Positions 55,755-64,000 of a stretch of 64,000 nt of DNA are shown here, in pieces. Numbering within the stretch: the first letter of the stretch is position 1; every line of letters starts with the position of its first letter. A program made the translations under genes and the position numbers. The notes beneath the pieces are model-generated. The model was given only the letters and a program-made list of their open reading frames with translations, did not search any database and had not been told where the DNA came from. This DNA comes from Oreohelix idahoensis. Its lineage: Eukaryota > Mollusca > Gastropoda > Stylommatophora > Oreohelicidae. The stretch covers positions 434,001 through 498,000 of the forward strand of contig JAMPIV010012164.1 of assembly GCA_024509875.1 (NCBI GenBank), given 5' to 3'.

Positions 55755-58615
55755 CCCTTGAGAACTACAAAGCACCTGGGAACTACAAAGCACCTGGGAA
55801 CTACAAAGCACCTGGAACCACAAAGCACATGGAACTAAAAAGCACCTGGGAACTAAAAAGCACATGGGAACAACAAAGCACCTGTAACTACAAAGCACCT
55901 GGGAACTACAAAGCATATGGGAACTACAAAGCACATGGAACTAAAAAGCACCTGGAACTACAAAGCACCTGGGAACTATAAAGCACCTGGAACTACAAAG
56001 CACCTGGAACTACAAATCACCTGGGAACTACAAAGCACCTGGAACTACAATGCACCTGGAACTACAAAGCACCTGGATCTACAAAGCACCTGGGAACTAC
56101 AAAACACCTGGTAACAATAAAGCACCTGGGAACTACAAAGCACCTGGAATTACAAGGCACCTGGGAACTACAAAAAAAACCTGGAACTATAAATCACCTG
56201 GGAACAACAAAGCATATGGAACAACAAAGCACGTGGAACTACAAAGCACATGGGAACTACAAAGCACATGGAACTACAAAGCCCCTGGGAACTACAAAGC
56301 ACCTGTGAACTACAAAGTGCCTGGAACTACAAAGCACCTGGAAACTACAAAGCACCTGGGAACTACAAAGCACCTGGAACTACAAAGCACCTGGGAACTA
56401 CCAAGCACCAGGGACAACAAAGCACCTGGAACTACAAAGCCACTGCGAACTACAAAGCACCTACAAACACTGGTAGAAGAAAACTGGAGATTGACATGAA
56501 CAGGATTTTTTTTAAAGACGTGCACTTGGGAACTACAAAGCACCTGGGAACTACAAAGCACATGGGAACTACAAAGCACATGGAACTACAAAGCACCTGG
56601 GAACAACAAAGCACCTGGGAACTACAAAGCACCTGGAACTACAAAGCACCTGGAACTAAAAAGCACATGGAAACTAAAAAACGCATGTGAACTACAAAGC
56701 ACATGGAACTACAAAGCACATGGAACTACAAAGCACATGGAACTACAAAGCATATGGAACTACAAAGCACCCAGGAACTACAAAGCACATGTGAACTAAA
56801 AAAGCACATGGAACTAAAAGGCACATGTGAACTACAAAGCACATGGGAACTACAAAGCACCTGGGAACTACAAAGCACATGGGACTACAAAGCACCTTAG
56901 AACTACAAAGCACATGGAACTACAAAGCACACGGAACTACAGAGCACCTGGGAACTACAAAGCACCTGGAATTAGAAAGCACTGGGAACTACAAAGCACC
57001 TGAAACTATAAAGCACATGCATACTACAAAGCACATGGGAACTACAAAACACTGGGGAACTACAAAGCACCTGGAAATACAAAGCCCCTGGGAACTACAA
57101 AGCCCCTGGAACTACAAAGCACCTGGGAACTACAAAGCACATGGAACTACAAAGCCCCTGGGAACTACAACGAACTTAGGAACTACAAAGCACCTGGGAA
57201 CTAAAAAGCCCCTGGGAACTACAAAGCACCTACAAACACAGGTAGAAGGAAACTGGAAATTGACATGAAAGGGATTTTTTAAAAAGACGTGCACCTGTGA
57301 ACTACAAAGCACCTGGAACTACAAAGCCTCTGGGAACTACAAAGCACCTTCTTCTTCTTTGATCCTTAACCACCGACCGTCAAAGCAGTCAGTGGCCATC
57401 ACGCCTAGTGTCGTCTTGAAGGGCAACAACAAATTTATTCCACTTTGCTCGGTCGGTGGCCATTCTTTGTACAGTGCCCCAACTCTGGTTCATTCTTTGC
57501 ATCTCAGCCTCCACAGTCCTCCGCCAGGTTGTTTTTGGTCAGCCTCTCTTTTGTTTTCCTTCAGGGGTCCAAAGCATAGCTGTTCTTGTGATGGCATCGG
57601 GGTCTCTTCTGAGGACATGACCAACCCAGCTCCAGCGTCTGCCAGCTATGATGGTGTGCATGTCCTCTTGCTTGCTACGAGTAAGCAGATCTTGGTTGGT
57701 GCTCAAATTCGGCCAAAAGATTCGGTGAATTTTTCTTGGGCATGTTGTGTGAAAAGAGGACAATTTCGACATTTTCTTCTCTGTAACTCTCCAGCATTCC
57801 ACACCATAGAGAAGCACAGAAAGCACACAGCTCTGATATAATCTTAATTTTGTGCTTGTGCTGTATTGGGAGGACTTCCAGATGTTGTTCAGGCTAAAGA
57901 AGGCTGTTCTTGCCTTATTCATTCTGATGTTGATGTCTTTGCCTGCCCCGCCGTCTGGTGTTACTATGCTTCCTAGGTATGTGAAGGTGTCTGTCTGTAA
58001 CAGTTGCTGATTCCTTACTGATATGGGCTCAGGGTTGCTCACATTGAGCGTCATGACCTCAGATTTCTTTAAATTGATGTTCAAGCCCACCTGCTGGCTA
58101 ACTTTCATTTCTTGTTGTTTCCATAACTTCATTGTTTTTTTTTTACATAGATAGGGGTGTCAGCCCTATGCTAAAACCCCCAACCTGGAGGACCAAGGTA
58201 CCAGCTTTTGTCTGACCCCTACCCACACAGACCAGTCCAGCTTGGTTGAACCTACCAGGAGTAAAACTCCCACTGGCATAGCTCTAGGGATTGTCAGGGT
58301 ACGCAAGCTGCCATACCGCTACAAGGTATAGGTACCATTGATAGCAGACAAAGCACCTGGGAACTACAAAGCATCTGGGAACTAAAAAGCACCTGGAACT
58401 AAAAAGCACATGGGAACTACAAAGCCCCTGGGAACTACAAAGCACCTGGAACTACAAAGCACCTGGATCTACAAAGCACCTGGATCTACAAAGCACCTGG
58501 AACTACAAAGCACCTGGGAACTATAAAGTACCTGGGAACTACAAAGCACCTACAAACACAGGTAGAAGGAAACTGGAGATTGACATGAAAGGGATTTTTT
58601 TAAAAGACGTGCAAA
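55755..58615 (+). repeat. 17/18 bp satellite array with ~65 bp spacers
   Basis: Units of AACTACAAAGCACCTGG(G) with CACATGG and CCCCTGG variants. A ~65 bp non-unit segment (AAACTGGAGATTGACATGAA ... AAAGACGTGCA) recurs at about 56462, 57231 and 58552, giving higher-order structure. The array is interrupted by a LINE at 57349-58347. Mixed 17/18 bp lengths let several frames stay open (STWELQS, APGNYK); these are not considered genes. Confidence 0.92.
57349..58347 (-). pseudogene. Internally deleted RTE-like LINE inserted in the satellite
   Basis: On the minus strand it begins with a 5' UTR-like block (58347-58140: GTAGCGGTATGGCAGCTTGC ... GGTTGGGGGTTTTAGCATAG). It jumps at about 58105 to the RT thumb (QQVGLNINLKKSEVM), and continues FTYLGSIVTPDGG, LLYGVECWRVTEKKM, GRRWSWVGHVLRRD and a (GAA)n end. 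Endonuclease and most RT are missing. ACAAAGCACC flanks both ends (57339-57348, 58348-58357), though that string is also in the satellite unit. It preserves the 41 bp deleted from the 34991-37275 copy. Confidence 0.85.
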
Positions 58616-59040
58616 AATGGTGAATAAACGACACTGGACAGGAAGGCTATGTGTGCAACTGCTGAGGGCCTATGCTCCATAGGCAACTAGGCACCGGTGG
58701 ATCTAGGAATTGTCCTCCAAGGGAGGGATATACATCAGAAGGATAAGACTCCCAACCCTCCTTATTTACACATATTTTTAGACAATTAAAAAACAAACAA
58801 AAGATGCGTTTTGAAAAACATGTGACAACTTGATAGTACATATATTATACATTAACTCCAAAATATTCATATTTTAGAAAAAAATATAACTATTTATAAC
58901 ATAATTACATAAAAGTTAGGTACAACTACAAAGAGACAAATTTTGATAAAAATTCATACATTTTTATATTATAGCATAACATTTTTTGATTTGGGATTGG
59001 CCGCCCAATACAGAAATTATCCACCTCTTGTCTTAAAGTC
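58616..59040. other. No gene; possible short LINE tail
   Basis: GCCTATGCTCCATAGGCAAC at 58669 resembles the LINE tail at 44321. The rest is AT-rich and unassigned. Confidence 0.4.
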
Positions 59041-59850
59041 CTCTGTGTTTGTGGTTCGAGAAGTCCCTTTATGCCGCTTGCCTGGTGCCATCTTTTGTCT
59101 CACTGTTATACGAGTTCCCTTTATTGTCTTTTGTTGCCCTCCCATGTAGAATTACTTGCGAACTACGTTTGTAACCTTTAGGGTACTTACCATTGTCCAG
59201 TACCAGACAAGTTTTAATTCGTCTGTCATACAAACTTACGATTACTTACATTTAAGTCCCAAGTGGGAGGAAAAGTACTGGGGTGGTTGATATGAAATAA
59301 AGGTTTTCAAACCGTCGCCACTCCCTTGGATCCGCCAATGCAAATAGGTGGTAATGAATGAATGAACGAGCATACACCTTACAAGGTTCATGATGAGGAC
59401 AGTAGACAAGGTCTGCCATGCTGCCAGACTGGCTATCCTTATAGTGAAGTCTCCTTGAGTTGCCTGTCTGGCACCATCTTTTGTCTCATTGATGACTGTT
59501 CCCTTTATTGTCTTTCATTGTACCACTACGTAGAATTACTTGCAAATTACGTTTGTGACCTTTAGGGTACTTACAATTGTTCAGTACCAGACTTGTTTTA
59601 ATTCGTCTGTCATCCGACCTAATAATTACTTACATTTACGTCCCACCGGGGGGAAAAATACCGGAGCAGTTGATATGAAATGAAGGTTTTCAAAGTCCCA
59701 AGGGAGGGGCGATCACCCTGTCACCACCCCTTTGCATCAGCCAATGCAACTAGGTGGCAATGAATAAATGAACTAGCATAAACCTTACAAGGATTGATGA
59801 TGAGGACAGTAGACAAGATACGCCATGTTGCTAGACTGGTTATCTTCATT
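59041..59850 (+). repeat. Diverged tandem duplication (~390-410 bp unit, two copies)
   Basis: CCATCTTTTGTCTCA, TAGAATTACTTGC, CCTTTAGGGTACTTAC, TTTTAATTCGTCTGTCAT and GAGGACAGTAGACAAG occur in the same order in both halves (59090-59440 and 59472-59848). No coding seen. Confidence 0.9.
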
Positions 59851-59854
59851 TATG

Positions 59855-60133
59855 TTACAATTAGCATTAACCTAACCCCACTCCTGTTTTGAGCTTTGTC
59901 AAACAGCTAGCAATAATCTAACCCGAACCCTGTTTTGAGCTTTGTCAAACAGCTAGCCTTTACCTAACCCCCAACCTTGATTCAAGCTTTGCCAAACAGT
60001 TAGCCTTAACCTAACCGCCAACCTTGTTTCAAGCTTTGCCAAACAGCTAGCTTTAACCTAACCCCCAATCTTGTTTCAAGCTTTGTCAACAGCTAGCTTG
60101 AACCTAACACCAACCCTCTTTCGAGCTTTATAA
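59855..60133 (+). repeat. 47 bp tandem repeat, ~6 copies
   Basis: Units carry AACAGCTAGC, CCTAACCCCCAACC and TTTCAAGCTTTG in fixed order. Confidence 0.92.
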
Positions 60134-60332
60134 AAATTAATAATGTCTGCCAAACAGGCCGTTAAAAAAAAACAAAAATAACCAGAATAAGATTCCAATT
60201 TGAAGAGAAAAGCTGCATTTTTGGCCACAGGGTGGACTCCAGCCCCCTATGTAAACCCCCTACAAGTTATCACAAACATATTTTGTTCATCAGAGAACAC
60301 AGCTTTTTTTTTATTCACACAAATTTACTTAC
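60134..60332. other. Probable intron sequence
   Basis: Lies downstream (minus strand) of the TRP exon; no other feature. Confidence 0.4.
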
Positions 60333-60425
60333 TTCCAAAATCTCTCGGTATGAATCGTTCATCATCGCAATCAGAATGTTCAACAGGACAATGGTTGCTA
60401 AGACCATGTAGGTAATGTACAAAAC
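60333..60425 (-). CDS. Host exon: TRP-type cation channel, S6 segment
   Basis: On the minus strand a textbook acceptor (TTTTCCTGCTGCAG) opens a 93 nt exon, and a textbook donor (GTAAGTAA) closes it. Phase is 0 at both ends, giving exactly 31 codons. The product contains a hydrophobic helix, YMVLATIVLLNILIAMMNDS, followed by YREILE. The N-x-LIAMM-x-x-x-Y motif is the pore-lining S6 helix of TRP-superfamily channels, which conduct cations at membranes. The subfamily (TRPM, TRPN, TRPC or TRPV) cannot be fixed from one exon. Flanking exons were not identified except a possible one at 39456-39717. No lesions are visible, in contrast with the surrounding elements. Confidence 0.75.
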
Positions 60426-60510
60426 CTGCAGCAGGAAAATAAAACACAGAACAAACTTTACTAAAGCAAGGAAACAAAATTCACAAAACTGGAAGAAAAC
60501 TTTATTAATA

Positions 60511-60613
60511 CAGTAGAACCTCTATAAGTTGACCACCCAAGGGACTGTAGCAAACCGGTCAACATACGGAGGTGGTCAATGTAGGGAGGTGGTCAACTAT
60601 GGAGGTTCTACTG
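60511..60613. mobile_element. Small Tc1/mariner-pogo-type MITE
   Basis: CAGTAGAACCTCTATAAGTT is inverted at the right end (TATGGAGGTTCTACTG) with GACCACC/GGTGGTC inside. A TA flanks each side (60509-60510, 60614-60615). It is 103 bp with no coding, and sits in the presumed intron upstream of the TRP exon. Confidence 0.88.
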
Positions 60614-60615
60614 TA

Positions 60616-60985
60616 TATGAAAACATGTTCACAATTTACTGAAGAAAAACAACACTAATGGGAATAAACTTTAATACAGTGTGAACAAAAAAAAAAACAT
60701 ATACAAAATGTATACAACCTACAGTAGAAAAAAAAACCCCCCACAAAACAAACTTTATTTATATGTGAAAAACATGTACACAATGTATAAAACCCGCAAT
60801 CAATCATTCATCCCCATTTTTTACTCTGTGTGGAGCATACAGCCACCACTCAAAGAAGCTTCTTCTACTGTGTTCAGTTTGTAGTCACGCTAAATCTGCA
60901 GGTCTGTCACCCCCCCCCCCCCAACCAGGTCAGACGTTGTGGTACATCATGAGTTGGGCAGTTCTGGAGAATGTGTTTGGAGTTC
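60616..60985. other. No gene seen
   Basis: A-rich text with a short poly(C) near 60910. Confidence 0.4.
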
Positions 60986-61862
60986 TAGATTCAAGTTCCA
61001 CATGGACATTCATTAGTACGAGATATCCTGAGGCGATGGAGATGGCCTAGTAGTCTGCCGTGTCTCTTGGTGTCTGTTAAGTTGGTGGACTGGGTCATCT
61101 TTGCTGTATGTATCACCTTCCTCCTTCCGCTGATTTTTGTACTTGTTGTGGATGATGGTTTTAGCTTCTCAGTAGGGCAGCAGGTGGCTGAATTGTTCCA
61201 TTTTACTGCCACTTTTACATATAGCATCTGCTCTCTCATTTCCAGTGATTCTACAATGGGAGGGTAACCAGTGAAGGGCAATGGTTGTTGACCTTTGTTT
61301 AATGTTAAGCTAAGATCTGATCTCATGCATCATGTTTTCATTTCTGGTGTTCTGTATTCATTCCAGTAATGATCTACAGTCAGTGAAGACAACTCTCTTA
61401 GCTGGTGGCTGCTGTTCTGATCTGGTGAGGATTTTGAGTGCTTGTAGTAGTACCATAGCTTCTGCCCTGAAATTGGAGAAGATCTTTCCAGTTGGGAACG
61501 AGGAAGCTAAAATACACAAACTCTTACAATTCATCAGGTTGTTCTTCAGCTTGTAGGTCTTAATGCTCATTTCTCCCGTTCATTTATTTAGTTTCTTGCG
61601 TGATGTTGGGCAGTTCCTAGGCTGAGCAACTCTTTCAGTTGTTCTTTTGATTGTAAGCAGGTAGTGATCACTTCCAATCTCAGGCCCCCTCCAGACTCTA
61701 GCATCCCGGATATATTTGAATGAGCTCCTCCTAACAATGGCATAGTCAGTCACTGATTTCTCATTCTTTGTTGGTTCACATCTAGTGTATGCATGTATGC
61801 GCTTATGGGGGAACTTTGTGTTTGTAATGATCTGATTCTACTCACTGCAGAATCTAAGGAGT
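60986..61862 (-). pseudogene. Internally deleted LINE: endonuclease end and RNase H
   Basis: On the minus strand the 5' part (61860-61600) reads KFPHKRIHAYTR, then VTDYAIVRRSSFKYIRDARV and EIGSDHYLL, the endonuclease C-terminus with its SDH box. From 61570 it reads FSNFRAEAMVLLQALKIL and VVFTDCRSLLE, then further on HLHRLRISRTNECPCG, the RNase H and terminal zinc-type motif. The reverse transcriptase between them is missing. Frameshifts are present. The family differs from the RTE-like copies, since it carries RNase H. Confidence 0.75.
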
Positions 61863-61863
61863 T

Positions 61864-63307
61864 GGTTCCTCTAAAACACATAAACTCTTACAGCAGTGGT
61901 TCCTCTAAAACACATAAACTCTTACAGCAATGGTTCCTCTAAAACACACATAACTCTTGTAGTAGATGTTCCTCTAAAACACATAAACTCTTGTAGTGGT
62001 GGTACCTCTAAAACACAAAAAACTCTTGTAGTGGATGTTTCTCTAAAACACACAAAACTCTTGTAGTGGTGGTTCCTCTAAAACACATAAACTCTTGTAG
62101 TGGTGGGTCCTCTAAAACACATAAACTCTTGTAGTGGTGGTTCCTCTAAAACACACAAACTCTTGAAGTGGTGGTTCCTCTAAAACACATTAACTCCTGT
62201 AGTGTTGGTTCCTCTAAAACACATAAACTCTTGTAGTGGTGGTTCCTCTAAAACACTTGTAGTGGTGGTTCCTCTAAAACACACAAAACTCTTGTAGTGG
62301 ATGTTCCTCTAAAACACATAAACTCTTATAGAGGTGGTTCCTCTAAAAGACACAAATCTCTTGTAGTGGGTGTTCCTCTAAAACACTCAAAACTCTTGTA
62401 GTGGTAGTTCCTCTAAAACCCTCAAAACTCTTGCAGTGGATGTTCCTCTAAAACTCAAACTCTTGTAGTGGTGGTTCCTCTAAAACACACAAACTCTTGT
62501 AGTGGTGGTTCCTCTAAAACACATTAACTCTTGTCGTGGATGTTCCTCTAAAACACACAAAATTCTTGTAGTAGTGGTTCCTCTAAAAGACACAAAACTC
62601 TTGTAGTGGAGGTTCCTTTAAAACACATAAACTCTTGTAGTGGTGGTTCCTCTAAAACACATAAACTCTTGTAGTGGTGGTTCCTCTAAAACACATAAAC
62701 TGTTGTAGTGGTGGTTCCTCTAAAACACATAAACTCTTGTAGTGGTGGTTCCTCTAAAACACATAAACTCTTGTAGTAGTGGTTCCTCTAAAACACATAA
62801 ACTCTTGTAGTGGTGGTTCCTCTAAAACACACAAAACTCTTGTAGTGGTGGTTCCTCTAAAACACATACACTCTTGTAGTAGTGGTTCCTCTAAAACACA
62901 TAAACTGTTGTAGTCGTGGTTCCTCTAAAACACATAAACTGTTGTAGTGGTGGTTCCTCTAAAACACATACACTCTTGTAGTAGTGGTTCCTCTAAAACA
63001 CATAAACTCTTGTAGTGGTGGTTCCTCTAAAACACACAAAACTCTTGTAGTGGAGGTTCCTCTAAAACAAAAACTCTTGTAGTGGTGGTTCCTCTAAAAC
63101 ACATAAACTCTTGTAGTGGTGGTTCCTCTAAAACACACAAAACTCTTGTAGTGGTGGTTCCTCTAAAACACATACACTCTTGTAGTAGTGGTTCCTCTAA
63201 AACACATAAACTGTTGTAGTGGTGGTTCCTCTAAAACACATAAACTGTTGTAGTGGTGGTTCCTCTAAAACACATAAACTCTTGTAGTGGTGGTTCCTCT
63301 AAAACAC
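61864..63307 (+). repeat. 34 bp satellite array (~42 copies)
   Basis: Unit GGTTCCTCTAAAACACATAA followed by ACTCTTGTAGTGGT. ACACAAAACTC and TGGATGTTCC variants cluster in sub-blocks, suggesting recent local amplification. It abuts the LINE endonuclease fragment. Confidence 0.95.
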
Positions 63308-63576
63308 ATTCTCGTATATATCAGAAAAGTGTGGGGAAAAAAAACAAAAAAACATTTCTTCCATGCTGCTATAGCAGGAAAATATCTTGAAGCATTAACA
63401 AATATTTTTAATGACGTATATCTGCTCATACTTGTACACATTTTTGCATTCTACACAAATGACAGCATTACATACTTCTAAAAAGCATTGACATATGGTT
63501 CCATTCTCACATATATATTATTATATAATCATGATATACAGGCACAATGAAAATTTCTCACATAGAAAAACTTTTG
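63308..63576. other. No gene seen
   Basis: AT-rich spacer between the array and the SINE. Confidence 0.4.
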
Positions 63577-64000
63577 TCGGCGGTCGGAGTGGCTAAGAGA
63601 TATGTCATCCGCCTCTAGTTCTAAAGGTACTGGGTTCGGTTCCCAGTACAGGGAATAAATTTGATGGAAATTTTTTCAGAACCAATGGGTTCTAATGATA
63701 TCAAACTCCCCCCTTGATCTCATGGGTAGTGAGATCGGATGCCTAGCCTTCTCGGATAAGGGCACAAAAAAATAGAAGGTTCCGTGTGCAGGTTGCGCAC
63801 ACTAAAAGTCCCACCGACAGTTGGAAATCATAAAGAGTAGGCCATATGACCTCTGCCCTGGCAAAATTTACAAAATTAGGAAACCTGCCTACCACAACAA
63901 TATTTATAGACTGTGTGATTTCTGTACAAACGCACTGGGACCCTCACCAGTGCTACAGAGTTTGTGAACTGTGCTGAGATCCTCCTTGTGTGATCTAAGG
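63577..64000 (+). mobile_element. SINE family 2, copy truncated by the window end
   Basis: Starts GTCGGCGGTCGGAGTGGCTA (box A-like), with box B GGTTCGGTTCC at 63633-63643. The body (CAGTACAGGGAATAAATTT, CTCATGGGTAGTGAGATCGG) matches the minus-strand copy at 30525-30965 along its length. A polymerase III promoter is expected in the tRNA-like head. Confidence 0.85.

Noticed and set aside
55755..57340. Long repetitive frames (STWELQS / NYKAPG) as a repeat protein
   Set aside because: Mixed 17/18 bp units keep several frames open by chance; no start context, and codon use is simply that of the satellite.

Overview
This is eukaryotic, AT-rich, repeat-dominated DNA from an invertebrate animal. A lophotrochozoan, possibly a gastropod mollusc, is my best guess from the mix of Ty3/Gypsy, RTE-like LINE, hAT, Helitron and tRNA-SINE sequences, but this rests on general resemblance only. 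There are no bacterial-style operons. Almost all recognisable coding sequence is mobile-element sequence, mostly decayed. Two short minus-strand segments (60333-60425 and 39456-39717) look like host exons; the first encodes a TRP-type channel S6 helix.

Layout: 1-1.3 kb, decayed Tx1/L1-like LINE. 2.45-20.39 kb, two Ty3/Gypsy elements of one Gmr1-like family (integrase upstream of reverse transcriptase, tRNA-Pro-type primer site, 2.2 kb LTRs). Element A (2501-11502) sits inside the 5' LTR of element B (2450-20389, split). Each has its own 5 bp target duplication. 20.39-20.51 kb, (TA)n. 21.9-23.7 kb, a decayed gag-only LTR-like element whose gag runs into a LIN28-type cold-shock domain plus two CCHC knuckles. 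25.0-26.2 kb, Helitron N-terminal fragment. 26.4-27.2 kb, 22 bp satellite. 27.3-33 kb, LINE tails, a hAT MITE with 8 bp target duplication, and two tRNA-derived SINE families. 34.2-37.3 kb, RTE-like LINE. 38.7-39.3 kb, 40 bp repeats. 39.8-43.4 kb, hAT-like transposon with 20 bp inverted repeats and a near-intact transposase. 44.4-51.4 kb, a minus-strand Gypsy element encoding a coiled-coil/RRM protein, with most of pol lost. 52-55 kb, LINE RNase H fragments. 55.7-58.6 kb, 17/18 bp satellite interrupted by a LINE. 59-60.1 kb, tandem duplications. 60.3 kb, TRP exon. 61-61.9 kb, LINE fragment. 61.9-63.3 kb, 34 bp satellite. 63.6-64 kb, SINE.

How the parts relate: the window records layered insertions. 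A is in B; a LINE derivative is in the right LTR of the minus-strand Gypsy element, itself inserted in a 37 bp satellite; a SINE is in a dispersed repeat; a MITE is in a LINE; a LINE is in a satellite. A lacks the integrase core but keeps RNase H, while B keeps integrase but lacks half of RNase H, so neither is autonomous as read. The most unusual content is that two unrelated LTR elements carry host-like RNA-binding modules (LIN28 cold-shock/CCHC and RRM). All calls come from reading the sequence; no database search was run.
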